Shown: positions 12,016-23,840 of the stretch, piece by piece
Layout of the letters: each line of letters begins with the position of its first letter
How positions within the stretch are numbered: position 1 is the first letter of the stretch
Source of the DNA: Cyathus striatus
Taxonomy: Eukaryota > Basidiomycota > Agaricomycetes > Agaricales > Nidulariaceae
Direction: 5' to 3'
Assembly (NCBI GenBank): GCA_025738555.1
Contig: JAOVFP010000009.1
Location: forward strand, 4,030,001 to 4,094,000
Length of the DNA stretch: 64,000 nt
Made by a program: the position numbers and the translations under genes
The notes under the pieces: generated by a model
What the model saw: the letters and a program-made list of their open reading frames with translations, nothing else
What the model was told of the DNA's origin: nothing
Databases searched by the model: none

Positions 12016-13153
12016 TTAAAGCGCATAGTTGCGAAAACTGAAATCTAAATTCCATTTCTCCAACGACACTGAAGCCACATGCATCTGAACCCACTCTCCA
12101 ACCATCTCGCTTGATAATAGTACCTGGAAACATAGAACAATCAATATAATAGATAACGTCTGCATATAGGTCAATGATTCAGTATTCCGGACTTTCTCTG
12201 GAGTGGAGATGCCCTTCGATGTGTTATGCTTGTAGATGGAATTACAATTAACAATAAATATGAGCAGCAAGATAGAAGGCTTACAGCAGAAGTTGAGTTC
12301 CATAGCTTAATTGGATAGTGTGTTTCACGATTATCAGCTTCTGACGATCCTGTGGCTATTATGCATATTGAACTGATCGTGGCACACTTAAAGAGACCGT
12401 ATTAGCTCCTGTCTCAATTCTAAACGAAATATACTTACGTCGACAATCTGCGTTAGAATATTTCTTTCGTGTGGCAAAGACGTCTGCATATTCCTGAAAC
12501 GCGAAAACACACATGGAAACCCGTCGTCGCTACCAACAATTATGAGGGAGCCTTGTCGACCACATGCGAGATGCATGGGGTAATTGCGGGAAATTGGATC
12601 CTCGTAGGTCTTTAACGGCTGGGAAGGTGGGAGAGCGTATGTGTCGACTCCGTTGAACAGGTTGGAAACATGCATCTCTTTTCCAGACATGACTGCATGA
12701 CCACTGGTACAGGTAAGTGGTAGGTAAGAAACTTAGCACACAAGGTAAATACCTACATTCGAGACCTTAAGCGATAACTCCATTGGTGAGTCCAAGGATT
12801 AACTTGATAGTTAATGCTATTGCAAGAGATCAGTCATAGCATGACTATTGTAATCGCAACAGTTATTACAAGAGTTATTACTCACATTTCGTGCGTTTCC
12901 AAAACGGAATATAAGATCAGTACAGTGAGTGGCAAGTCTATAAATCCATGTAAGTACTTACCTCCACTTAGAAGCTTTGATGCATCCGGGCTTAGCTTTA
13001 AAACATTTATGGGCTTCATATGGTAACTCAGCGTTTGAGTAGTCTTGAACTAAGTATTATTCCGTTAATCTGTTGGTTCTGGGACATGAAAGCGAAAGCA
13101 ACACTACACACCTTAGGAATATCGGCTTGAATGGACATTGATGCTGTTGAGAT
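12016..13153 (-). pseudogene. WD40-membrane protein, internally deleted copy
   Basis: Minus-strand pieces match, in order, the intact gene at 21240-23019. An N-terminal piece near 13050-12960 reads YHMKPINVLKLSPD and SKLLSGG before a GTAAGT donor. A central piece (12700-12440) has NLFNGVDTYALPP and LIIVGSDDG. A later piece near 12370-12290 has ICIIATGSSEAD and PIKLW, and a hydrophobic stretch follows. The exons that would carry the middle WD40 repeats are missing between the first and second pieces. It is thus a deleted paralogue, inverted relative to the intact copy 9 kb away in the same element. Confidence 0.6.
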
Positions 13154-13489
13154 TGGTTACTGAATGAAGAGTACGAAGGGAGTATAGAGTTCACGATAAG
13201 AGTACGCATACATTTTATAGGAGATAGATGCCAGTACTATTATTGTAGGAAAACTAGGAAAACACGTCGCTAGATGCAGTTAATTGTAATATTTTTCGAC
13301 AGTGACAGCAGACTTACCTGTTGAATAGGGAGTCGCAACCTATTATCGCAAGATTTAGTTAGCATTTCAAGGATGACAGAAAAACAACTAACCAGTGAAC
13401 AATCCATATTTTGAAGCTGTCAAACGCCCAATTGTTCCCTCCGGTCCCCATTAAGATTAGTTCATCGTCAAGTATGCTTTTCTTTCGTT

Positions 13490-14720
13490 GTTTTCTAATT
13501 ATTATCTATCTAAATGTCGTAAAAGCACCTAAATACAATACTATAGTAACTACAGTATCTACGAAGAACATGAGAGTTAGGAAGAAAGGGAGTAGTAAGC
13601 GTGGGTGCAATACGGCCGTTTCGAAAGCGTTTAGGGCAGGTCAGCTGACCTGCCCCAAATGCTTTCGAAATGGCCAACTGATCGCAACGCCACGCCCCTC
13701 TCTCTCTCACTTGCACCCATGTACCTCATAGTACCTGTAGTATAATAGTTAGTAACAGTATGTTGTACGTAGAATAATCATGTACAAACCTAAGTAATAG
13801 TAGTGGTCCTAGCAAAATGTACAACAGTGTCCCCGCTCGCTCCCCGCTCATACCGTTACCTAGGACTACTGTACCGATATTAGTTGGCATGCCAAGGATC
13901 ACATCAAAATGACTTATCTAGTGAGCATTCCACATTTTGGCATTGTCATTGTCATTGACGTTGACAATAGCACAGGGCCCATTTCCCCCTCCATTTGGAT
14001 TAGACCATCGTCTGGTATGTCCTTTCTTTTGTTGCTTGCTTTCCACATTTTGGCACTGTCATTGATGTTAACGTTGACAATAACACAGGGCCCAATGTTC
14101 CCTCCATTCGGATTAGGCCATCGTCCGGTACGTCCTTTCTTTTGTTGCTTGCTTTCCACATTTTGGCGCTGTCGTTGACGTTGACAATAACACAGGGCTC
14201 ATTGTTCCCTCCATTCGGATTAGACCATTGTCCGGTGCGTCCTTTCTTTCGTTGCTTGCTTAGTATTATCTATCTAAAAGTCCTATTATCTATCTAAAAG
14301 ACCTAAATCTATTCCTATACTAGCTACAGTATGTATGAAGATCATGAGAGTATGGAAGAAAGAGTGTAGTGGTCGTGGGTACAATATGACCGTTTCGAAA
14401 GTGTTTAGGGCAGGTCAGCTGACCTGCCCTAAATGCTTTCGAAACAGCCATACTGATCGCAATGCCGCGTCCCTCTCTCTCACTTACACCCATGTGCTCT
14501 CGTAGTCGTACCTCATAGTAGCTGTAACAATACCTCATAGTAGCTGTAGCAGTAGCTGATAGTAGTTAATATATAAAACAGACAGTAGAATAATCACATA
14601 AGGCCCTAATTAATAGTGGTAATGGTAATGCAGTGAAGTGTCCCCGCTCACTCCCCGCTCAACAATTAGTACAGTTACCTAGGACTACCCTATTCATTAC
14701 TAGTAGACAATAGTTAGATT
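13490..14720. repeat. Two direct copies of a palindromic repeat flanking three 113-bp tandem units
   Basis: A unit of about 400 bp occurs at about 13490-13890 and again at about 14262-14720. Each copy has at its centre a near-perfect inverted repeat around GCAGGTCAGCTGACCTGC, bordered by TTTCGAAAG-type text, and ends with CCCCGCTC repeats. Between them lie three tandem units of 113 bp starting at 13931, 14044 and 14157 (each beginning CACATTTTGGC). No coding capacity is seen. It may be a small MITE-like pair or a structural region of the 24-kb element. Confidence 0.6.
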
Positions 14721-14873
14721 TACAAAGACGTCTATAGTTATAGTGTACATTCTCTCCTTGTTTGTTTTTTACCCCGGATATCTGTATTGTTTAGGTCGCC
14801 ATAATGTTTATGGGGACGGATTAGCTCAATATTTAATCCCTATTCATCGACAGCAAACAACACGCACTCCACA

Positions 14874-16746
14874 ATGTCAAACAACCAACACCCTCCTGTC
14901 GAACCTGGTCATCCTTACTACCCCGTTCCTAAAAGGCTAAACCATAACCGGTCTCAATCTCTCGTCAATGAGCCGGTGCGTAAAGTTGTACAATGAAATA
15001 ATACTATGAACTTACACCTTCTTTCTAGGCAGTTACACGATACGCCCGTGTTAGGGTTGAACGAAGGCCTGATGAATATGAACCAGTACCAGTAACTGAG
15101 AATCTGTTTGCTACCTGGCACCCAGACGCAGAAGATAGCCAGGTATCTGGAGTGGTGGATAGGGTTTCCGGGCTCCATTGTGATACACTAGTATGTAACC
15201 TAATTACTCTCCCTTTTATCTCCTTAATCTCATTGTGTAGGTCCCCAGTCTAATGGGACCATCCCCGACTGTGCCACCGGTGCAAACCAAATCCTTGCCC
15301 CCTCGACTTTCTGGTAATGTTGTTCCCAATTCCTCGCCCAACCACCAGCAACCAACAATACCTTCGAATTTTCAGCCAACCATTTTTCCACAGTGCTATT
15401 CCCTAGAGGAAGTAAGTATCTACATACTTGTATACCGTGCCTTATCTCAACTTTTTAGATAACATTTCTATCGCGGCATGTCACCACTTCTCTTGGACCA
15501 GAACTTCAACGTTACAATGACCAGCTTGTCCAATCCCTCACAGGTTTACTAAACGCGCTCCCAGGAGCTAATACGAGCCCTAGCCCGATTAATGGCCCAA
15601 GTTCATCTGAGGATGATGGCATGGACGCTGCAGATGAAAGCAACGATTTAGCGGTACGATCTCCTAGGAAGCACTCCAAAAAGACCACAGATGAATTACA
15701 GTTCAATGTAAGTTTGATCTTTCAATTACAGGACTGAACCTTCTAATGATTCTCACAAAGGAACACCTACGAAATTACCTTGCTGCGAAGAGGCTGTGGT
15801 ATAAAGATGCTAAAAATTTTCGCAGTCCTCCATCTGAAGCGCTTCTTGAAGAGTTTGAGGATCGTAGAGCAGTACCAGATGTTGCATCCCCAATGCTTGA
15901 TTGGATGTCTCCTTTATCATCTGATTGGAACACAGAGATGATCCGGCTCCTTGCTTTGGACTACCAAGCACTGCTTAACAATCAAAGTACATGGGATAAT
16001 ATCCTCATTACTGAGGATGATATGAAGATGGAAGCCCTAGCAGTTAAGATCAAGAGTAGATTAGAACATAGTGTTACGGCATATCGGGCCTTACAGCCGC
16101 CATCTGAGGACTCCGATGAAACACCACATTCAAAGAAAGAGAGAATTAAGCTAAGTGGGGTTGCAGAGAAAGTAAGAAACCGATGTTTCACTCGTAGGGA
16201 AGGGGTATGTGTTCCATTATGTTTGTTATCCAACTTCGCACTGCTGAGATTCTTATGCAGACATGGAAACACCGAGGAAAAGTTATCAAGGCTCGCCTGT
16301 CTAATAAAGAAGAGGACAATGAACTATGGAAGGAGGTCAAACACATTCATGAGATACTGGGAGTCGATGGGATGAGCTTGGACAAAACGGAAGTCGAAGG
16401 TACAACTACATGGCGGAAAGTAGTTCGGCGAAGGGTGAAAGCTTGGCAAAACAATAGTATTTCTAATTTATTCAGGAACGTAGAAACTTACGGTACTGGC
16501 CTTTGTAAGGGAGGCGGTAACATTCATTGCTTCAGGGAACATGGTGCATCTACATCCGGAACGAAGGCTGGAAAAAAGACCAGGAAAGACCAACAATGTG
16601 TCAAAGGACTTCCGTCGAACTATTACGATCAAACTTGGTATAAGGCTCTTACTAAAGGCCAAAAGACTGTATTGGATCCTCAGCCTCCACGGGAACTACC
16701 TGACACAGTTCGTAAAGCTTTCCTTATACTATGTATTAGTTGCTGA
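14874..16746 (+). CDS. Hypothetical 537-aa protein of the 24-kb element, intact
   Basis: Six exons join in phase without stops: 14874-14975, 15029-15190, 15241-15411, 15459-15707, 15761-16204, 16261-16746. The N-terminal 170 residues are rich in Pro, Asn and Ser and look disordered. A serine/aspartate-rich patch (SSSEDDGMDAADES) and a basic stretch (RKHSKK) come next. The C-terminal half is charged and mostly helical, with a basic cluster (WRKVVRRRVKAW) and the motif GLPSNYYDQTWYK near the end. I do not recognise an established domain. From memory, proteins with this closing motif are multi-copy in agaricomycete genomes, which would fit a transposon-borne family. It lies directly upstream of, and in the same direction as, the transposase fragment. 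Confidence 0.75.
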
Positions 16747-17213
16747 AGAGTGATAAATGCAGACCGTGTTGCTGAAATGATACAAAGAAGCTAATATGAT
16801 ATGTACGTATACATGAAGTCATATATATTAAGCACAATTGCATACACGATTTCATTTTTACTTCTTTTCTTGTTTATTGTACATATGTAATATGTCGCCT
16901 CGGACCCCACATACTGCTCTTGTATATTGTAAATATGTAATATTTTGCCTCGGACCACAATGACTATTGTTTGTATATACCTTGATTTCATTTTTACTTC
17001 TTTTCTTGTTTACTGTACATATGTAATATGTCGCCTCGGACCACAAAGACTATTATTTGTATATACCACTTTCATACAGGTTATATTGTATATACATCAA
17101 ATACTGCTACTTCCATTCTCACGAGCAATTTTTCATACTTGCACGAATAAAGTTGATAGCTGCCCAGTTTTTCTCATAGTCCGGCCAAGTCAGTTTAGAA
17201 AGGGTTAGAAGTA
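16747..17213. other. Intergenic spacer with a short direct repeat
   Basis: A segment of about 130 bp (about 16850-16930) recurs at about 16985-17060, both containing TTTCATTTTTACTTC and GTAATATGTCGCCTCGG. A third, partial match lies between them (GTAATATTTTGCCTCGG). No gene is seen. Confidence 0.45.
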
Positions 17214-18721
17214 ATGTCGTCCCAGCCAACATCTTCAGGACTACGCAGATTGTCTATTCCCGTGTTGCAATCACTTTGTCGACACGTGAGACGAGTTGGT
17301 CGAAGGGTTAAGAAGCAGCAATATGTTAACGTACTGGTAAGTCATTTCTCTTTTTAATAGTTCACCATTAATTAATTAGATGAAAGCTTGAAATCTCAGG
17401 ACCCAGGGAACGTAATGATGATCCCCACTCGATAGAACGTGCACGTACAATCATCCATGATTTTGCCGATATCGAGATAGATACTGAAGGAACAAGCCCT
17501 GAAGAGGAATTCTCTAGAACTCCTCTTCTCGAACACGATGATTTAAAGAAGATACAAGAAGATATTTTGCATACGATCCGACCGAGCTGGCAAGCAGGTC
17601 CCCCAGTAAACTTTGGTTCACCGTCTCATGGGAAATTGAAAGCCGATCAATGGCGGACCTGCATTGACTACAACCTGACTGTTTCATTGGCGAAAATGTG
17701 GGGTGGTGGAGAAAGTAAAAACTCGGAAATAGATGGAAGGAAACAAAAAGCGGTTGAAAGCACGCTGCTTCTCGCCATTGCTATTCGTTACGCTACATCA
17801 CACCGAGTTCAACCCGGACTTCATGACATGGAATTCAAGAAGTTCATATTAGCCTATCTTCATTCAATTCAAGAACTGAGGCCTGATGTCGACCTTCATC
17901 CCATTCATCACAATGCTATCCACCTGGCGACATACCTGTCATTGTTCGGACCAATTCATGGTTGGTGGATGTTCCCATTCGAGCGGTTAATTGGCAATTT
18001 ACAAAAAATAAATATCAACTTTAAATTTGGTGAGTTTTATTGGCTACTTTGTATTACCTGCACTGATGGATCTTTAGGAGAGCTGGAAGCATTGATGTTG
18101 AATGCTTTCTGTGCTGTGTCGGAGCTGCGTGTATTCTTACAACGCCCTGGATGTCCCGAAATTATCAAACGGAGTAGTGAAATCATGCAAGAGTGTTTTC
18201 CTGATGTTCAGTCTGGGACATTGATTCACGATATGCGATTGTTGGCGGATGATACATGTCAGCCTACCAGCAGGAAAGATATTAAGCTTGATTTGGAAGT
18301 GTTACAAGCGGCCGGCTTCGCGGATGATACTAGAGTCACTGAATATGATCGATATATAGTCAACGGACGCCAGCTATCATCAAAGCATAACACATTGAGA
18401 AATAGCGTAATATTCTATAAAGATCCCGATTCTGAGCAGCTAATTCCAGCCATAATTCGACACATTTTTGAAGTAATTGACGAACAAGGGTGTATTTTAT
18501 TCGCAGTCCACCCTTATAGGCAACGGGCAGACATACCAAGCGTATTCGACCGATTTGAAGAGTTTGGTGTCAGTCTCTGGAAGGATTTATTAGATGAGAG
18601 AGTTCGCGTAATCTCAAACAAGATTCAGATCTACCCCGCGATCAAGCGCAAATGGACTGATGGAGTTTTGGCCTTGAAGCCCTATATTCATGTACGCATT
18701 GCTATTGGGCTATCTATTTAA
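17214..18721 (+). CDS. CMC/EnSpm-type transposase, C-terminal part only
   Basis: Three exons join in phase: 17214-17336, 17387-18029, 18078-18721 (469 aa). Exon 2 contains KLKADQWRTCIDYNL, and residues about 190-260 contain HPIHHNAIHLA and FGPIHGWWMFPFERLIGNLQ. These are hallmarks of the C-terminal region of fungal Tnp2/EnSpm-like transposases, where the glutamate of the PFER motif is probably the third catalytic carboxylate of the DDE triad. The two upstream catalytic aspartates and the rest of the RNase H fold are absent from this gene and were not found elsewhere in the 24-kb element. The N-terminus is instead a short basic leader. It may be a remnant that leaves the element non-autonomous, or a shortened protein with a retained role. 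The first intron uses an AAAG acceptor at 17386. Confidence 0.7.
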
Positions 18722-18816
18722 TTATCGACGACTTATGAGACGATTGCTACAGGATTTCTAATGCATTTTGCAAGGTATATACTTACGTACATATATGTTC
18801 CACCACTACATTGTTA

Positions 18817-20319
18817 TTAGTCCATTTCTTTAAGTAGTTGCTTTATGAAGTCACCGCTGTCGGGGCGACGTATCCATATGTCGGGAGAACAACTTACTGA
18901 CTCCAGCTCGGGGCAGTACATCCAAAGCTTCATTATAAAAGACTGCATGTAGTCCTTGCTTTTGGTGAACCGCGGGCTATTTCCATAAGGTGGGTGTATC
19001 GTTAGACTCCTTAGCCTTGAAGCGTGCTTCATTAATTTGATAAAGTAGTCCTAATAATCTAATTCAGGTAGATGGCTGGGAAAGATGGCAACACAACGCA
19101 CATGATAAAGAATTTCTGAACAATCCAAACGGATATCAATCTTTTGACATTTGCGTATGGCACTAATGTCGGGTATGGAGCACTTGCACTGCATTTTGGC
19201 CACCATATGTTTGTCCATCGAGTAAGGAAGCACAATGGTAATGCTCGTGTCGGAATCGAAAATGTACGTGGATTGGAGAGGGGAAGTAATGTTCGCTATG
19301 GCCCTGCAGAATTCGTGATTATCTGGATTGGGAAATGAATCAGATAGTCGAAGCTGAATTGTCTTCAATGAAGACGAGACGGCTGTCAGCTGGAACTGCT
19401 CGCTACATGTAATATCGGTAACACTCTCTGGTATCTTGATGAACCCCTTCCTGACTGACTTACATCCTTCCGGTGTACAACAGATCCATAAACGTTGTAG
19501 TTGGCACATAGCGGAAGACGTGGTGGACGGCACAAATGAAAATGGTTCGTCACAGGAGATCAAGAGTGTCTTTAGGGTCTGCAGCGATCAACAAACCAAG
19601 ATTGGTACGATATCTCTTCCACTTTTCCCTATGATGCTTAAAAATTCTAGCGACGGTCCGTCCAGAAGCACAGACAATATATCAAGCATTTTCGAATCAC
19701 CGAAGATGTGAGTCGCTATACGGAGGTTTCATAGCCCAACTGCAACACCGTTTTTGATTATGTCGCAAGGTATCTCCGGCGGACATGGTAAGGCTACCGT
19801 GGAACACAGTACTCGTGGAGAGTAGGTGCTGTCAAGGCCAACACTTGTACAAGAAGAGGGGAGACTCGCCAGAATAGCAGTGATGGAACAGATGACTTGG
19901 AGCTCTGCCAGCAGAGTATCTTCTCCATCATCATAACTATGAACTATGGTGAACTCTTCCATACCAAAAGCCTTGCTTAAGAATGTACGTAGTCCTGTAA
20001 GGTGCTCTAGCACACAGTGTAGGCTGACATCTACTCTGAGGCGTCGGGAATGTGTGGATAGATTCGCTAGAAGATGAATTGTAGCTGGACTAACGACTCC
20101 TTTAAGCGATATATTGGTACATCCGAAAATGTCGGTGGTCAGCGCTCCTTGCCTTCTAAGAAACACTTCCGTAGTAGCATAGCGCAATTGTTGATTAGTG
20201 TGGATCAGCGACAACATGCAACCATCCTCTGCTTGAATAATTATCAAGTCGACCAATTCCGCTGGAAGGTTCAGAATGGGGAAGACAGGAGCCTTATTAC
20301 ACTGCTTCTCGACAATAAT
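18817..20319 (-). pseudogene. F-box protein pseudogene with three C-to-T type nonsense codons
   Basis: One minus-strand frame of about 500 codons begins with a clear F-box (FPILNLPAELVDLIII) and continues with leucine-rich text such as LEFLSIIG and LKTLLISCDE and, near the end, SRLRSLTIH. It is interrupted by TGA at 19731-19729, TGA at 19590-19588 and TAG at 19053-19051. Each is explained by one C to T change (CGA or CAG). An in-frame start is missing: an ATG at about 20342-20340 is one frame off. F-box proteins recruit substrates to SCF ubiquitin ligases, and the family is greatly expanded in agaricomycetes. Here the gene is dead or needs recoding. It is convergent with the transposase fragment. 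Confidence 0.65.
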
Positions 20320-21239
20320 CTAGAAGTTGAAAAATTAGACATGAAATGTTCAAGTGTCTATTTGCTTAAACATACCACTTTTCGTCGTTTTCGGATGCCC
20401 TTACTTAAGGGGCTGTTAAGTTTTTGAGTACTGCGTTTGTAACTACCGCCCTTTACACTGATGCCTTTGACAAGGGTCCTTCTGATTGCCCGTGCAACAG
20501 AAGAATACTCCTGAGTTATTTGGTTAGATATCGAAGAACATAGCCTGGTAAGTTTCTATTACCACATACCAGGTCGCAGCTGAGAGGTCTAACAATGTTT
20601 CGGATATTTGCCATTTGTCGAAATGAATTGAAGATTATAGCTTAAGACTGGGGAGGAAATATATGCAGTGAAGATTGGGGAATGGTAATGTTGATATGCT
20701 TCGGCATTGAATGAATTAGTAATTACTTTATACAAGTTGACCGTTTGTTTTCGAATGGGCGTATAGAATTCATTCGCAAATCACAATTAACTTTAGCCTC
20801 TCCACAATTCACAAAAGGTTGATGAATCATGGCAATGATAATATGTCAGCAGCCTTCGATATCAAGGGGGCGTCGGTCTGGTAGTCCCTAGGCCCGATCC
20901 ATAAAATGATGTGATATGAAACACAGTGGCGTTCAGCAATGGGATGGACTCTGCTGTCAAACTGCTATTGTTTTTACTACCATCCACTGAACAAGCGCCA
21001 GTCGGTCTCCATAAGAGAATCAGATGGTGTCGAACAATAATTTGTTCGCTGAGTCGTACTCTATCTTTCTTTTATCTACATGACTCACAATTCCATTAGA
21101 CTAGCTAGATTAAGCATGCTCCACTTTCGCCGAGTGAGCGAAGAAATGAGGTATCAAAACAATACAATAGGTGTGATATGCATCTGGATACTTATACTAT
21201 TGCTACGACGAGGTGTGGTTCCATCACACCGCCCTCCTC
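20320..21239. other. Spacer between the F-box pseudogene and the WD40 gene
   Basis: No supported gene. Short frames on both strands lack motifs. The right part (about 20760-21240) presumably contains the WD40 promoter. Confidence 0.35.
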
Positions 21240-23019
21240 ATGAAGCCAGATACTCTCGCTGTGCGTACTTATAAATTTTGTGTTTGCTTTGAGGAATTAA
21301 TTTTTGCAGTTTGACTTGGAATATACGTTCACTCGTCATTCGAAGGCGATCAGCGCATTAAAGTTAAGCCCGGATGGTACAAAATTGGCCAGCGGTGGTA
21401 GGTGCAATTTCATACTATAGATTGAGCATTATACGAATGAATAAAATACCCTTCCAGGTGATGACGGACTTGTAGTAATATGGGACCTGGATACTGGTGA
21501 AAGCCTTTGGGAAGCGTCCGTAATTGGGGAAGTTACTACAATCTGCTGGGCCTCGTTCCCCAAAACTGGTACCACAGTGTTATATTTTGGAACTGGAAGT
21601 GGTATAATACGGGGATATCAGGAAGATACCTTCGGTGATAGTTATGAACAAGTGTTGGCAATCTCTGCGCATGATGGCCCCTTGGAGGACTTGAAGTTTG
21701 ACCCGTTCCATAGTCAACTTGCTTCACTCGGCGAAGGTTACCTCAAGGTTTGGAACTTAAATTTTCCAGGTAAGCAATTCATCTTCGAAATCCCATTCAT
21801 TTCCCACTTAATCTCTTTAGGTCAGGCCACGTTATATGTGGAGACAACTCCTCTTCCTCACATGGCTAGAAATGTTGCATTTATTGAGAATGGAACAGAA
21901 CTAATTCTTTGTTATTTGGAATCCCGTGAAATGTATGTCACATTGTCCTTCCATTTGTAAAAGTGTTAAATCATGCGGCGCCAGTTTCTGCTATCAAATG
22001 TCACCTTGGAAGATGCGATGGATCCATGAGATACACACCAGAATGTTAGTCTTTTGCCGTCCCAATTACGTTAACTCACCCAGTATCATTTCTTAAGTGG
22101 TCACGCAATCATTAGCGCCGACAATGATACTTTAATTGTTTCAAATCTTAGAGATGGTGTCGACATTTATGCTATACCGCCTGTACAGCCGCTTCGATCA
22201 CTAAAACATGCCATTCGCTCAAATGTACCTCTCGTTGTCTCAACAGCATTCGAAGGTGAACTGGTTGTTGTCGGCAGTGATGATGGAGTAGTACGTATAT
22301 ATGATCAGTGTTTGGGAACATTAATCGCATTATTACCCCATGGCTATGGTAAGTTATTATGATATATGTATGCGGCTGATGTCACATTAACTGTTCTGTT
22401 GTTAGTTAGTACACTAGTCCAAATCACTGAGGTTTGTTCAATGTGCCTAGTACACGAGCAACTCTAATTACGGTTACAGGCATTCAGTTCTGATGAGCAT
22501 TGTGTTATTGCGACTGGGACATCAGATAAGGACGCCATCGAAATAAAAGTATGGATGTCAGGCACCAGAAATTCACCTACCAGTACCTTCCCGAAAAATC
22601 ATCCGTGCCCTACTTCTGAACAGACATCTCATATGCAAGTATTTCAGCAAAGAATGCCGGTGGTAGTTGAAGTGGCCGGCGGGATCGCTATCTTTTGTCT
22701 ACTATTTATTTACATTGTAGGGTTCGACTACTTGGTAAACGTCGTGGCTTTTGCATTGTAATTTGCTCGTCAAATGCTACAGGACATCTCCGACAGACGT
22801 TGGGCATTATCCCTCTATGGAAGCCCCCCTCCGACGAAGACCGAAGTTGATGAAGATTTATTGAGATGGAATGGATTTGGGACCAACTATGAGAGATTTG
22901 ACACCTCAAACACCCATACGGCTTCCAGGACACAAGACAACCACCTCACGGTGTGCGCTCCCCCGGAGATGCCTCTATTTACCCCGTCCTGGTGCCTTAC
23001 CCTCGGTATGGCATCCTGA
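21240..23019 (+). CDS. WD40-repeat protein with C-terminal membrane segment, intact
   Basis: Nine exons join in phase to 460 aa: 21240-21260, 21310-21397, 21458-21769, 21821-21932, 21964-22044, 22098-22348, 22406-22431, 22480-22734, 22783-23019. The N-terminal 330 residues carry WD40 repeats (ALKLSPDGTKLASGGDDGLV; VIWDLDTGES; YLKVWNLN; LVVVGSDDGVVRIYD; ATGTSD..IKVW). A hydrophobic helix follows (about residues 355-380, GGIAIFCLLFIYIVG), then a hydrophilic tail of about 80 residues. The fourth intron would be only 31 nt, the weakest part of the model, although the total frame closes exactly. WD40 propellers are protein-interaction platforms; a membrane anchor on one is unusual. A deleted paralogue lies at 12.0-13.15 kb. 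Confidence 0.75.
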
Positions 23020-23840
23020 GCTACATTATATAACGACAACGGACTACGCATATGTTCCCTTCTCCTTTATGATACAGCATATTTCCTGCCCCTTACTAAC
23101 TGTACGTTCTCCTTGCATTCTCATTCCAGTCTCTTCCAAGATATTTATTAATTGCTACAACGTTACAACTTTTCAGCTACACATTTATGTACTATATATT
23201 CCATTCAATTTGAGCTATTTCGAGCACTAACGATATGGTAGATAGAAAAAACACAACGGTTACAGAAACTTACAGGTAGCATATATTGTACCAGCCCACC
23301 ATCCTACAACTTCTCGGCGTCTTTCCCATGCACACGTAGAAGTGGACTGTCTATTATGAGGATGGGGTCAGTGTTAATTGGTTTGCATTGACATGAGACT
23401 TACTTCCACTTCGCTAATTTTAAGCCCTTTTTCCCTCCTCTCATCATTTTCCGCTCCTTGATGATGAATGCCCAACAGCCTAGCCGCTCTCCAAGGCCTC
23501 CCTGGGCCGCCCCAGCGCACCATAACTCGGTCGCCTACCTACCATGATCTTGCTGTTTAGAAAACAAGAAACTAAAGAGAAAGGTATGCACATTATAAAA
23601 CTCGGCCTGCTTCTTATAGCTGATGAAGGTTGGTTCTATTGCCATGTTTAACAATCACCTGCGAATATTATTTTGAGAAAACTATCTGAAATAACAAGAA
23701 CCTACCTCAGTTTTAAATCTCTGAATGCTTGGTATGGTTCAGTAAAGGAGCAGGATGATGTGGGACTCGAGAAGTGCTTGAAAGCTTATTTCGAACGGAT
23801 ACCCGCCACTACCCTGCCTACTCTCCAAATCGGTGACAAC
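23020..23840. other. Unassigned; one short plus-strand frame
   Basis: A frame at about 23673-23879 encodes a helical stretch (NAWYGSVKEQDDVGLEKCLK) that then runs into a proline-rich repeat. No family is recognised and no intron pattern was worked out. Confidence 0.25.
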
